A stretch of 64,000 nucleotides of DNA from Longimicrobium sp. (lineage in GTDB: Bacteria > Gemmatimonadota > Gemmatimonadetes > Longimicrobiales > Longimicrobiaceae), in assembly GCA_036387335.1 (NCBI GenBank), contig DASVTZ010000214.1:1-64000 (forward strand), read 5' to 3'. Under the pieces are notes generated by a model. It did no database searches and was not told the DNA's origin. It saw only the letters and a list, made by a program, of their open reading frames with translations. Shown piece after piece: positions 42,983-51,222 of this stretch (position 1 is its first letter; each line of letters begins with the position of its first letter). The position numbers and the translations under genes were made by a program.

Positions 42983-43791
42983 GCCCCCACCCCCAGCGTC
43001 GCTCCGCGACGCATCCCCCTCCCCCAAAACTGCCTGGGGGAGGGGGAGGGCGCGAAGATCTTGCACCACGCACGGGTCCCGTAGGGGCGCGATTTATCGC
43101 GCCCGTGCCCGACGCTGCTCCGCCGCCCGCCCGCTCACCCCGATGCCGTAGGGGCGGCCCCGCGTGGCCGCCCGTGCCTGCCCCGTCTCCGACGCCCGCT
43201 CAGGCATCCCCAGCCCTGCGCTATCCCCTTGAAAAACGCGCCTTTCGCGGTCCTCCTCCAGGGGTGGAAACGTCAAAGTTTTCCACAGCTCGCCGCGGCT
43301 GGAAATCGTTGGATTTCCGGCACTTTCGAGCCCTCCCCGCTGTGATCGGCGGCACCCTCATCCGAGCACCCTCGACACCCGTAGTTCCTCCCCCGCTCAA
43401 ATGCGGCCGGGGCGACGAGTGCGCAGCTTCTGAATACGAGTGGATCTGCGACGAATGCGTACCTCTGCCCTGCACAACGACTTACGCCTGCCGCGCTCTC
43501 ATTGCGCCGCGCCCCGTATCCGGGTAGCAGCAGGTACGTGGCAGTGTTTCCTGATGCGAATTCGGAGCGGCGGGAAATGGCTGCACACCCCGGAAGAGTA
43601 GGAGCGGCGCGGGTTTTCGCCGGGTTGCGGTGCAGGACCGAAGATCCGGAGTTATCCACAGCGTTGTGGAGAAAAGTTGGAGCCATTCGGCCTAAGTCTA
43701 TGTACCGTATCCACTGAACCGCGCGGCCCCTGGATTGCCGTGCGACGACGCACAGAGTTCGTCCAACGCACCCGCACGCCTGGAGCCCGCG
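42983..43791. other. 809-base noncoding region with repeats and DnaA-box-like sites
   Basis: Left part: hairpin CCTCCCCCA-AAACTGCC-TGGGGGAGG (about 43018-43044), which may end the dnaE2 transcript, then two GTAGGGGC-type hairpins (about 43079-43110 and 43148-43180). Right part: TTTTCCACA at about 43279 and TTATCCACA at about 43653, the latter followed by an inverted TTGTGGAGAA, plus lower-GC stretches. The frames here show no coding character. The region may hold an unrecognised RNA or regulatory site. Confidence 0.5.
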
Positions 43792-44721
43792 ATGACCCGC
43801 CCCGACCCCTCCACTACGACGATGCGCGTGGCCGTCACCGGCTCCTCGGGCCTGATCGGGGGAGCGCTGGTGGAGCGGCTCCGGCGCGACGGCCACCACG
43901 TCGTCCGCCTGGTACGCCGCCCACCCCGCGCCGCGGACGAGGTGCGCTGGGACCCCGAGTCCCATTCGGTGGACGCGGCGGCGCTGGACGGACTGGACGC
44001 GGTGGTGCACCTCGCGGGCGAGAACGTCGCGGGGCGCTGGACGGACGAGAAGAAGCGCGCCATCCGCCGCAGCCGCATCGACTCCACCCGGCTGCTGGCG
44101 GACGCACTCGCCCGCCGCGCCCACCCGCCGCGCGTGCTGGTGTGCGCGTCGGCCGTCGGCTTCTACGGCAACCGCCGCGGCGACGAGGTGCTGCACGAGG
44201 GGAGTGGAGCCGGGAGCGACTTCCTGGCCGGCGTGGTGCGCGAGTGGGAGGAGGCCTCCGGACCCGCCACCCGCGCCGCGATCCGCGTGATGAACCTGCG
44301 CTTCGGGGTGGTCCTCAGCGCGCGCGGCGGGGCGCTCGCCAAGATGCTCCTCCCCTTCCGCATGGGTGCCGGCGGGCGCATCGGGAGCGGGCGGCAGTGG
44401 ATGAGCTGGATCTCGCTCGAGGACGCGGTGGAGGTGACGGTGCGCGCCATCACGGACGACGCGCTACGCGGCCCGGTGAACGCCGTCGCGGGCGCCGCCA
44501 CGAACGCCGACTTCACGCGGGCACTGGCGCGCGCGCTGCACCGCCCCGCCATCATCCCCGTGCCCCCCCTCGCGCTCAAGCTGGTCTACGGCAGCGAGAT
44601 GGTGGATGGCACCCTCCTCGCCAGCCAGCGCGCCGAGCCTCGCCGCCTCCTGGAGGCCGGCCACCGCTTCCATCACCCTGCGCTCTCCGATGCCATCCGC
44701 GCGGCGCTGGCGAAGGGCTAA
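43792..44721 (+). CDS. TIGR01777-family NAD(P)-dependent epimerase-like protein (YfcH-like)
   Basis: 309 residues from ATG 43792 (GGAG 8 bases upstream). Rossmann start MRVAVTGSSGLIGGALVERLRRDGHHVVRLVRR; then VVHLAGENVAGRWTDEKKRAIRRSR, VCASAVGFYGNRRGDEVLHE (YxxxK replaced by the family's YG type) and WMSWISLEDAV. The C-terminal DUF1731-like part includes PLALKLVYGSEMVDGTLLASQRAEP. These are atypical short-chain dehydrogenases of unknown substrate, often linked to cell envelope or division. Stand-alone gene. Confidence 0.88.
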   Translation: MTRPDPSTTTMRVAVTGSSGLIGGALVERLRRDGHHVVRLVRRPPRAADEVRWDPESHSVDAAALDGLDAVVHLAGENVAGRWTDEKKRAIRRSRIDSTRLLADALARRAHPPRVLVCASAVGFYGNRRGDEVLHEGSGAGSDFLAGVVREWEEASGPATRAAIRVMNLRFGVVLSARGGALAKMLLPFRMGAGGRIGSGRQWMSWISLEDAVEVTVRAITDDALRGPVNAVAGAATNADFTRALARALHRPAIIPVPPLALKLVYGSEMVDGTLLASQRAEPRRLLEAGHRFHHPALSDAIRAALAKG

Positions 44722-44738
44722 GCCCGGGAGCCTCTGCG

Positions 44739-45083
44739 TCAGAGCTCCACAGTTCCAGATACGAACGAGCCGCCGAGATCTTCGAACTGGTTGATCCGGA
44801 CGGACCCTTCGGGGAAGCGCGCGGTGATCTCCAGATCGCCTCCCATGGCACGCAGGTATCGGCGCAGCGAGCTCACGTACATGTCCGTGCGGCGCTCCAT
44901 CTTGGAAACGCCCGCCTGGTTCGTGCCTAGCACCTGCGCCAGCGCTTCCTGCGACAATCGCCGCGCCTGACGCAGCTCGTGCAGCGGCATCTCTCGAAGC
45001 ATATCGGCGGTTTTGCGGGCTGCCTGCTCGAGCGTCTCTGAGTCGGCTCCCGCGCGAATCTCGCTCCACTTCTTTCGTCCCAT
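44739..45083 (-). CDS. XRE-family antitoxin (HigA-like)
   Basis: 114 residues. Central helix-turn-helix: LHELRQARRLSQEALAQVLGTNQAGVSKMERRTDMYVSSLRRYLRAMGGDLEI. The C-terminal tail (FEDLGGSFVSGTVEL) may contact the toxin. Its ATG overlaps the toxin stop. Toxin-before-antitoxin order is typical of HigBA-like modules. It probably also represses the operon. Confidence 0.88.
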   Translation of the reverse strand: MGRKKWSEIRAGADSETLEQAARKTADMLREMPLHELRQARRLSQEALAQVLGTNQAGVSKMERRTDMYVSSLRRYLRAMGGDLEITARFPEGSVRINQFEDLGGSFVSGTVEL

Positions 45084-45442
45084 CAGATCAATCCCTCTCG
45101 TTGAAGCAGTATGAGGTGTACATCATAAAGATCATCCGCCAGCGGCACGTAGGTGTCGTCCCATCGGTCATCACCCGTCTTGTCGCCGCCCAGCAGGAGG
45201 ATGGCGGCCCGTCGGGGATCGAAGGCGTACAGCACCCGGTACGGCCTGCCCGCGTGCTGAATCCGAAGCTCGCGCATGTGCGAGTGCCTCGATCCTCGGA
45301 TCCCCGAGGTATGGGGAAAGCCGAGGTACGGGCCTCTCGACTCCAGCAGGTCGACGCTCGCGACCACATCCTCCTTCTCCGCCGGACTCAGCGCCTCGAA
45401 CCAGGCAGCGAACTCGTCCGTACCCTCGATCTCCCATGCCAT
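45083..45442 (-). CDS. RelE/HigB-like toxin (Gp49 family)
   Basis: 119 residues from the ATG at 45442. Features: TDEFAAWFEALSPAEKEDVVASVDLLESRG, then MRELRIQHAGRPYRVLYAFDPRRAAILLLGGDKTGDDRWDDTYVPLADDLYDVHL, the core of phage-derived Gp49/HigB toxins, which cut mRNA on the ribosome. An in-frame ATG at 45469 could extend it by nine residues; the longer frame beyond that is not coding. Paired with the XRE antitoxin downstream. Confidence 0.88.
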   Translation of the reverse strand: MAWEIEGTDEFAAWFEALSPAEKEDVVASVDLLESRGPYLGFPHTSGIRGSRHSHMRELRIQHAGRPYRVLYAFDPRRAAILLLGGDKTGDDRWDDTYVPLADDLYDVHLILLQREGLI

Positions 45443-45467
45443 GGAAGGAATGTACCAGATCGACCGC

Positions 45468-45483
45468 ATTCCGTCAATGGAAT
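45468..45483. promoter_or_regulatory. Inverted repeat upstream of the toxin-antitoxin genes
   Basis: ATTCC-GTCAAT-GGAAT, 5-bp arms, overlapping TTGACG on the minus strand (a possible -35). Candidate operator for the antitoxin. Confidence 0.4.
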
Positions 45484-45604
45484 TGATACGTACAGCACGG
45501 AGGCCGAGGTCCGCGCATCCGTGGCTGAACGGCGTCATGCGGTAACACCGCTCCACCAAACACGTTGCCGTGTGTTGTCCCGGATACCAAGAATGCAACT
45601 TTGT

Positions 45605-45614
45605 CAAACGTTTG
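45605..45614. promoter_or_regulatory. Palindrome CAAACGTTTG upstream of the DUF4142 gene
   Basis: Perfect 10-bp palindrome in a lower-GC stretch, 90 bases before the ATG at 45704. Possible operator; no partner site seen. Confidence 0.3.
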
Positions 45615-45703
45615 TGCATACCTCTTGCCTCAAAGGCCGCGCCCCAACGTCGGGGCCGCCCGGATGCGGCGGCCCCAGGGTTCACTGAGCGGTAGGAGGA
45701 AAG

Positions 45704-46312
45704 ATGGGCAACGCGAAGATGCAGTTCCGTGGTCTGGCGGCGTGTGGGCTGGTGATGGTGACGGCGGCGTGCGCCACGACGGCGGAGATGGGGGCGTCGG
45801 CAGGGGCGGGCGGGGCGTCGGTGAACGCGTCGGCCACGGTGATGACGGACGCGAACGTGGCGGCCGTGGCGCACGCGGCCAACATGGACGAGATCCAGAC
45901 GAGCCAGGTGGCGCTCCGTCGCTCGCAGAACGCGCAGGTCCGCGAGTTCGCGCAGATGATGATCACGGAGCACACCGCGGTCGACCAGCAGATGATGCAG
46001 ATGCTGCAGGCCAAGAACATGACCCCGCAGCCGAACGCCGCCGCGCAGGCCGCCATGCAGGCGACCCAGGCCACGCTCGCCAACCTGAACCAGCGCAGCG
46101 GGATGGACTTCGACCGCGCCTACATGATGCACCAGGTGCAGGCGCACCGCTGGACGCTCACCTCGCTCGACCAGTCGCTGATCCCCTCGACCCGCGACCC
46201 CGAGATGAAGGGGTTCCTGAGCACGCGCGTCCGGCCGGCCGTGGCGATGCACCTGGAGTCGGCGCAGCGCATCAACGCGTCGGTCGGCGGCTCCGCGAGC
46301 ACCGGCAACTGA
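45704..46312 (+). CDS. DUF4142 lipoprotein
   Basis: 202 residues. Lipobox VTAAC after the signal peptide (AACGLVMVTAAC). A Ser/Ala-rich spacer, then a four-helix ferritin-like domain typical of DUF4142: AAVAHAANMDEIQTSQVALRRSQNAQVREFAQMMITEHTAVDQQMMQML, then DFDRAYMMHQVQAHRWTLTSLDQSLIPSTRDPEMKGFL. Such proteins are often stress-induced periplasmic proteins of unknown activity. AGGAGG precedes the ATG. A hairpin follows the stop. Confidence 0.9.
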   Translation: MGNAKMQFRGLAACGLVMVTAACATTAEMGASAGAGGASVNASATVMTDANVAAVAHAANMDEIQTSQVALRRSQNAQVREFAQMMITEHTAVDQQMMQMLQAKNMTPQPNAAAQAAMQATQATLANLNQRSGMDFDRAYMMHQVQAHRWTLTSLDQSLIPSTRDPEMKGFLSTRVRPAVAMHLESAQRINASVGGSASTGN

Positions 46313-46334
46313 GGTAGCACGCAGGGCCGGAAAA

Positions 46335-46376
46335 AAGAAGCGGGGCACGCCGATGATGGCGCGCCCCGCTCTTCTT
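46335..46376. terminator. Terminator hairpin between convergent genes
   Basis: AAGAAGCGGGGC...GCCCCGCTCTTCTT with a CGCC/GGCG extension around GATGAT. A-run on one side and TCTTCTT on the other, so it can work both ways. Confidence 0.7.
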
Positions 46377-46397
46377 CATGTATCCAGCACGAGCTCT

Positions 46398-46679
46398 CTA
46401 CTGCGACGGGAGCTGTTCCATCTCGTCGGAGCGCGGCGGGCGGGTGGAGCCGCCGCGCTGCAGGGTGCACACGAGGGTGGTCACCTCGTCGAGAAGCTCG
46501 GGGGAAAGACGGGGGTAGAAGCTGCGCGCGAGCTCTTCGATCTCCACCGGCGTGGAGCCGGGGCGAGCCGCGCTGCGCACGGCCAGCACCCGCGAGTCGC
46601 GGATGGCGCGGGCCGTCTGTTCGGTGCGCCGCTTTCTGGCAGCGGCCATCTCTGAGGCCAGATCCACAACGTCGGACAT
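46398..46679 (-). CDS. Small hypothetical protein
   Basis: 93 residues from ATG 46679, which has a strong GGAGGG 9 bases upstream. Mostly helical and charged (LASEMAAARKRRTEQTARAIRDSRVLAV; TPVEIEELARSFYPRLSPELLDEVTTLVCTLQRG). No family recognised; a cytosolic regulator or anti-sigma-like role cannot be argued from sequence. Stand-alone. Confidence 0.65.
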   Translation of the reverse strand: MSDVVDLASEMAAARKRRTEQTARAIRDSRVLAVRSAARPGSTPVEIEELARSFYPRLSPELLDEVTTLVCTLQRGGSTRPPRSDEMEQLPSQ

Positions 46680-46801
46680 CGGCAACCCTCCGGGATAAAG
46701 TGTGAGGGCAGGGCTCACCCTGCGCACTTGTGCTGAGGCAATATAACCCATTCAGCGCATAAGTGTGCAGTTTATCTGGAAATCTCCGCAGGAACGTGCG
46801 A

Positions 46802-47389
46802 TCAGCGCTCGCCGTCGCGTATCCACTTCTCCATCGTGGGCGGCTGAAAGCGGGCCATCGCGTCGAGGAGCGTGGCGGGTTCGGTGGCCTCCAGCACCAG
46901 CCCGCGGTGCGCCTCGCGGACGAACCCCTCGCGCACGGCGTGATCGAAAAGAGCGAGGAGCGCGTCGAAGTAGCCATCGACGTTGAGGACGCCGCACGGG
47001 CGCGCGTGGATGCCGAGCTGCGACCAGGTCAGCGCCTCGCACAGCTCGTCGAGGGTGCCGTAGCCGCCGGGGAGCGCCACGAACCCATCGGAGAGGTCCA
47101 CCATCAGCGCCTTGCGCTCGTGCATGGTGCCGGTGACGTGGAGGGTGGTGAGCCCCTGGTGTCCCACCTCGCGCTCCATCAGCGCGCGCGGAATCACGCC
47201 CGTCACCTCGCCGCCCGCGGCGAGTACCGCATCGGCGACCTCGCCCATCAGCCCAACCTTTCCTCCGCCGTACACCAGCCCGATCCCCCGCTCCGCCAGC
47301 AGCCGCCCCATGGCGCGCGCCGCCTCCGCGTACACCGGCCGCGTCCCCGGGCTCGACCCGCAGAACACGCACACGCGTTTCATCTCCAT
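46802..47389 (-). CDS. LOG-family protein (TIGR00730, cytokinin riboside 5'-monophosphate phosphoribohydrolase-like)
   Basis: 195 residues. Rossmann-like fold: VCVFCGSSPGTRPVYAEAARAMGRLLAERGIGLVYGGGKVGLMGEVADAVLAAGGEVTGVIP; signature LPGGYGTLDELCEALTW (PGGxGTxxE). These enzymes split nucleoside 5'-monophosphates to base and ribose phosphate. Two in-frame ATGs (47389, 47383) are possible; the first fits an AGGA spacing best. The upstream gap holds a copy of a dispersed repeat. Confidence 0.93.
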   Translation of the reverse strand: MEMKRVCVFCGSSPGTRPVYAEAARAMGRLLAERGIGLVYGGGKVGLMGEVADAVLAAGGEVTGVIPRALMEREVGHQGLTTLHVTGTMHERKALMVDLSDGFVALPGGYGTLDELCEALTWSQLGIHARPCGVLNVDGYFDALLALFDHAVREGFVREAHRGLVLEATEPATLLDAMARFQPPTMEKWIRDGER

Positions 47390-47410
47390 CGGTACGATTT
47401 CCTGGTGGCG

Positions 47411-47547
47411 GGTGGCGAGTAAACTCGCGGCTACAACAGCACAAAGTCCGCCTGCGCGGACTCGCAGTCCAGTGCCCGTGTGCACGAGCCGGCTTCAGCC
47501 GCCTTCGCGTGGTTCCAGCCGGGGGATTTATCCCCCGGCGGCCACGC
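47411..47547. repeat. Dispersed repeat (AACAGCACAAAGTCCGC family), copy 1
   Basis: Shares with 50956-51110 the blocks GAGT(A/G)AACTCGC, ACAACAGCACAAAGTCCGCC, GCGGACTCGC, CCGGCTTCAGCC-CTTCGCGT and GTTCCAGCCGGGGGATT-ATCCCCCGGCG. The last forms a hairpin. It overlaps the 3' end of the Cdd1-like gene. Confidence 0.75.
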
Positions 47548-47875
47548 CCCCGGATCTCGGCGCCGAGGGCCCGTCACCGGCCTTTCGCGTGAACGCCGGG
47601 CCGCCATCCTTCCAGCTCCACCAGCGGAGGAGCTCCGGATCGTGGCGCTCCTCGGTGGCGAAGTAGACGGCGCACCGAAATACGTACAGCATGCACCGGT
47701 CGACGTGCATCCCCTGTTCGCGGCAGAGGTCGTCGTAGAGGGTCTGCGGATCGCGGCCGCGCAGCTCCTCCACGCGGCGGAAGCCCAGGCGCCACAGGTC
47801 GTCCGCGATGGTGGGGCCGACGCCCGGAATGCGGCGCAGATCGCGAAGCGCGGCGGCCTTTGGAGAAGCGTTCAT
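47528..47875 (-). CDS. Helix-hairpin-helix protein (Cdd1/pathogenicity-locus-like)
   Basis: 115 residues from ATG 47875. Core: LRDLRRIPGVGPTIADDLWRLGFRRVEELRGRDPQTLYDDLCREQGMHVDRCMLYVFRCAVYFATEE, matching the small Cdd1-like family, in which a helix-hairpin-helix suggests nucleic-acid binding. The last dozen residues (SGGVAAGG) are encoded by the dispersed repeat, so the repeat has replaced the native C-terminus or extended it. Confidence 0.8.
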   Translation of the reverse strand: MNASPKAAALRDLRRIPGVGPTIADDLWRLGFRRVEELRGRDPQTLYDDLCREQGMHVDRCMLYVFRCAVYFATEERHDPELLRWWSWKDGGPAFTRKAGDGPSAPRSGGVAAGG

Positions 47876-48300
47876 CGGGATTCGTGTGCGGGGAGTGCAA
47901 CCTTTCGGGGCGTTCTCACGTCCAAAAGATCGGGAGTGGATGCGCGGAGCGAAACCCGGGGGGGAATCGTCCCGTAGCCATCTTTCGTGAAGTGGTACGA
48001 AGCTCACCAACCCTTAATCCTTTTGCCGCAACACGGTGAAGGAAGGGAAGGTACCATACGACGAGCACCGGGCGGAATTCGAGAACGCCGACGCTACCCC
48101 CACCTCTCGCTTAATCGCGTCCTCCGGGTGGGCACGGCTGAGAACCCAGACCACGGGCTCGGGAAGTACACGATGGGGGGAAATGGGCGATGAAGCCCGT
48201 CGGCCGAGAGGCCGGCGGGCTTCTCGCTTTGGAACAGAAGTGCGTGAGTGCGTGAGTGCGCAGGTGCGTTTGGATCCAGCGCACTCTCGCACTAACGCAC
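47876..48300. other. Noncoding region with two hairpins
   Basis: 425 bases. Hairpin AAGCCCGTCGGCC-GAGA-GGCCGGCGGGCTT (48193-48222, one mismatch), and a long palindrome of TGCGTGAG/CTCACGCA units (about 48238-48310) whose right arm supplies the nhaA stop codon. The left half (47876-48190) shows no gene or clear signal. Confidence 0.55.
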
Positions 48301-49653
48301 TCACGCACTTTCCGGCTTCGCGGCCCGGCGCAACATCGCCCACCCGACCGCGCCAGCCAGAATCGACGCGGTGAAGATGCCGATCTTGGCCTCGGCGACG
48401 AGGGCGCCGGGGGGGAACGCGAGGGCGGAGATGAAGAGCGACATCGTGAAGCCGATCCCGCCCAGCCAGCTCACCGCGTGGATGGAGCGCCAGGTGACGC
48501 CGCGCGGAAGCGCCGCCATCCGCGTGCGGACGGCGAGCCAGGCGAAGAGGGTGATGCCGATCGGCTTCCCCAGCACCAGGCCCACGATCACGCCCAGCGT
48601 CACCGGGTGCGTGAAGGCGGCGCCCAGGTTCCCCTCCAGGCGGATGCCGGCGTTGGCCAGGGCGAAGATGGGGATGATGGCGAAGGCGACCCAGTGGTGG
48701 AGCGTGTCCTCCATCCGCTGAAGCGTCGACTGTGCCTGGATGCACGTCGTCTCCAGGTCCTGGATGATGGCCTGCTGGCGGTCGCTGGTGAGGATGCGCT
48801 TCCCCTCCTCGCCGGTGTCGTCGAAGGCGTCCAGCAGGCGGCGGCCGCGGTCCAGGAACTCGTGCGTGTCGATGCGGGTGCGCACCGGGACGGTCATCGC
48901 CACCAGCACGCCGGCCACCGTGGCGTGCACGCCGGACTTGAGGAAGGCCAGCCAGACCAGCACCCCCACCAGCGTGTAGGTGATGGGAAGGCGCGCGCCC
49001 ATCCGGTTGAGCAGCGCGAGCACGCCCAACAGCAGCGCGCCGATCCCGAGCGCGCTCCACACGATCTGCTCCGTGTAGAAGAGGGCGATCACCAGCACGG
49101 CGCCCAGATCGTCCACGATGGCGAGCGCGGTCAGGAACACCTTGAGCGCGAGCGGCGTGCGCGGCCCCAGCAGCGCCAGCACGCCCAGCGCGAAGGCGAT
49201 GTCGGTGGCCATCGGGATCCCCCACCCCGCCGCACCCTCACCGCGCGCGTTGAACAGGGCGTAGAGGATCGCCGGCACCACCATTCCGCCCAGCGCCGCC
49301 GCGGCGGGTAGGGCGGCGCGCTGCATCGACGCCAGCTCCCCCGCCAGCACCTCGCGCTTGATCTCCAAGCCCACCAGGAAGAAGAACACGGCCATCAGGC
49401 CGTCGTTGATCCAGTGGTGCAGCGAGTAGGTCAGGCCGAACCCGGGCACGCCCACGGTGAGCGGCGTCTCCCACAGGTGCTCGTACGATGCGCCCCACGG
49501 CGAGTTGGCCCACGCCAGCGCCGCGATCGTGCTCACGATCAGCACGATCCCGCCCGCCGACGCGGTGCTGAAGAAGTCCTGGAACGGCGAAAGGAGCCGC
49601 TCGATGGGCGTGGGGCGCTGGGGGGGCAGCGCGAAGGTCTGCTTCACGTCCAT
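48301..49653 (-). CDS. nhaA: Na+/H+ antiporter NhaA
   Basis: 450 residues, 12 TM segments in the NhaA pattern. Ion-binding aspartates are present in FLTALAIVDDLGAVLVIALFYT (NhaA D163/D164). Also present: FFFLVGLEIKREVLAGEL, GWGIPMATDIAFALGVLALLG and GGIGFTMSLFISALAF. A cytoplasmic insertion of about 70 residues (RIDTHEFLDRGRRLL...) is longer than in E. coli NhaA. It exchanges sodium for protons at alkaline pH. The last codons lie in a palindromic repeat. Confidence 0.95.
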   Translation of the reverse strand: MDVKQTFALPPQRPTPIERLLSPFQDFFSTASAGGIVLIVSTIAALAWANSPWGASYEHLWETPLTVGVPGFGLTYSLHHWINDGLMAVFFFLVGLEIKREVLAGELASMQRAALPAAAALGGMVVPAILYALFNARGEGAAGWGIPMATDIAFALGVLALLGPRTPLALKVFLTALAIVDDLGAVLVIALFYTEQIVWSALGIGALLLGVLALLNRMGARLPITYTLVGVLVWLAFLKSGVHATVAGVLVAMTVPVRTRIDTHEFLDRGRRLLDAFDDTGEEGKRILTSDRQQAIIQDLETTCIQAQSTLQRMEDTLHHWVAFAIIPIFALANAGIRLEGNLGAAFTHPVTLGVIVGLVLGKPIGITLFAWLAVRTRMAALPRGVTWRSIHAVSWLGGIGFTMSLFISALAFPPGALVAEAKIGIFTASILAGAVGWAMLRRAAKPESA

Positions 49654-49779
49654 GGGCGCGTCGTCTCGGTTCGGATGTACCGGCCCGGCGCCGGCCCGAA
49701 CAAGCTAACCCCGACCCCCCCATCCAGAGAACGATTGCAGCTTCGAGTCAGCGGTTTACCCGAAACGGGGAAACGTGCC

Positions 49780-50088
49780 TCAAATCCTCTCCCCGGAACG
49801 CAGCCTCGCGGAGAGCTCCGCGACGTCCAGGGTGGCGCCGTCCGGATCGGGACCGGAGTAGCGCGCCACCAGCTTCTCGAACACGGACGCGACCTGCCCC
49901 GCATCCACCGAGTGCGCAACGAACGTCTGCACGGCGTGCTGAAACGGCGTATCCTGCTCGTCGTTGAGGAGCGCGGTCGCCAGGTAGAGGAGGATCCTGG
50001 CGTGCTCCTCCACCGAGAGGCCGGCCTTCTCCGCATCCTCCCGCAGCGCCTCGCCGAGCTGGGGCGGCAGTTCCAGCGTAATCCGCAT
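49780..50088 (-). CDS. Ribbon-helix-helix-like small protein
   Basis: 102 residues from ATG 50088. N-terminus MRITLELPPQLGEALREDAEKAGLSVEEHARILLYLATAL looks like a ribbon-helix-helix DNA-binding or antitoxin domain. The C-terminal part (VFEKLVARYSGPDPDGATLDVAELSARLRSG) is uncharacterised. No toxin gene lies next to it. A stand-alone antitoxin relic or regulator is possible. Confidence 0.6.
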   Translation of the reverse strand: MRITLELPPQLGEALREDAEKAGLSVEEHARILLYLATALLNDEQDTPFQHAVQTFVAHSVDAGQVASVFEKLVARYSGPDPDGATLDVAELSARLRSGERI

Positions 50089-50200
50089 CTCTTGCGTCTC
50101 AGGCTTCTGGTTCACTCGAGCGGTCGTGGATGATCCGCCGTACGACGCGACAACCTGGCGCGGGCTCTGCACGAATCCCGCCCGCGCGGTTCTCCCAACG

Positions 50201-50238
50201 GCGCAGAGGCGCGGAGGATGATCTCCGCGCCTCTGCGC
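50201..50238. repeat. Short perfect palindrome of the CGCAGAGGCGC family
   Basis: 16-bp arms GCGCAGAGGCGCGGAG (50201-50216) and complement (50223-50238), loop GATGAT. Between two minus-strand genes, just past the stop of the peptidase gene, so it may serve as its terminator. Confidence 0.75.
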
Positions 50239-50254
50239 TTCGTGGGATGGTGGG

Positions 50255-50842
50255 TCAGCGTCCTTCGCGCGAGCGCGCGGCGACGCCGGCCAGCATGGGG
50301 TACGGGTTGACGTTCTCCCCCTGCCACCAGCGGCGCGGGTCGTCCAGGCGCGACACGCTGAAGTGCAGGTGGAAGTTCCCGCGCCCCGCGTTCCCGGTGT
50401 CGCCCACGTACGCGATCACCTGGCCCCTGACGATGGGGAGCCCCTCGCGCAGCCCGGCGGCGTAGCGCTGCAGGTGGGCGTAGTAGTAGAGCGTCCGCCC
50501 ATCGCTGGCCAGCTGGTAGACGGTGACGCCGCCCAGCCCGCCCGTGCGCAGCTTGAAGATGGTGCCGTCGCCGGCGGCGAGCACGGGGGTGCCTTCGGCG
50601 GCCATGATGTCGATGGCGTTGTGCACGCGCCCGCCGGAGCGCGGCGACTCGTAGCTGTCGCGAAGCTGCTCCGGCCGGATGCCGCGCACCGGAATCGCCA
50701 GCGACGCACCCGGCGCGACGTACGCATGCGCCCTCGGTCCGTCAGGCTCGGAGTTGCCCATGCAGGCGGTGCCAAACAGCGCGGCGGCCACGACGGCGGC
50801 GCGGCGCAGGCGCCCCGGGAGGGGCCTGTAAATGGGATACAT
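50255..50842 (-). CDS. M23-family (LytM/lysostaphin-like) metallopeptidase, lipoprotein
   Basis: 195 residues. Signal peptide with lipobox FGTAC. Zinc-site motifs: HxxxD in RVHNAIDIMA and HxH in NFHLHFSV; the supporting His is in LYYYAHLQ. Typical of LytM-domain hydrolases that cut peptide cross-links in peptidoglycan. The L,D-transpeptidase gene nearby, on the same strand, also acts on the cell wall. Confidence 0.88.
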   Translation of the reverse strand: MYPIYRPLPGRLRRAAVVAAALFGTACMGNSEPDGPRAHAYVAPGASLAIPVRGIRPEQLRDSYESPRSGGRVHNAIDIMAAEGTPVLAAGDGTIFKLRTGGLGGVTVYQLASDGRTLYYYAHLQRYAAGLREGLPIVRGQVIAYVGDTGNAGRGNFHLHFSVSRLDDPRRWWQGENVNPYPMLAGVAARSREGR

Positions 50843-51222
50843 GATGCGGCGGGGACGGGGTCCGTCGGAGAGTCCGGGCGAGGTGCCTGGGGGGAAGAGT
50901 CTATACGGTGCGCTTTTACGGCGCTCAGCGCAAGGGGAACGTTAAGGGAGTTTGAGCAGGCGAGTGAACTCGCAGCAACAACAGCACAAAGTCCGCCTTC
51001 GCGGACTCGCGGGCGAGATCTCGACGCGTCCCGCGTTCCTCCAGCCGGCTTCAGCCGGCTTCGCGTCGTTCCAGCCGGGGGATTCATCCCCCGGCGCTGG
51101 GCGCCGATGCTCGCTGCGGCGCACCAACCCCGCCGCCCCAACCTGCGAAGGCAGGTTTCCCGCGGTTGTTGCAGCGGTTTCAACCGCCGGCCCCCATCCG
51201 GCCCACCTAACCTGACCACCCC
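50843..51222. repeat. Intergenic region with dispersed repeat, copy 2
   Basis: The repeat occupies about 50956-51110 and matches 47411-47547 block by block, including the GGGGGATTCATCCCCC hairpin. The remainder (50843-50955 and 51111-51222) shows no gene. An AACCTGCGAAGGCAGGTT hairpin lies at about 51139-51156. Confidence 0.7.

Noticed and set aside
43270-43700. Chromosomal origin of replication
   Set aside because: Only two or three DnaA-box-like sites, no AT-rich unwinding region of note, and dnaA, dnaN and gyrB are absent.
45443-46348. Long N-terminal extension of the HigB-like toxin
   Set aside because: The extension runs antisense through the DUF4142 gene; toxin homology begins at the ATG at 45442.
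49654-49779. Sodium-responsive leader RNA upstream of nhaA
   Set aside because: Only a short GC-rich hairpin is visible in 126 bases; no conserved RNA motif could be recognised by eye.
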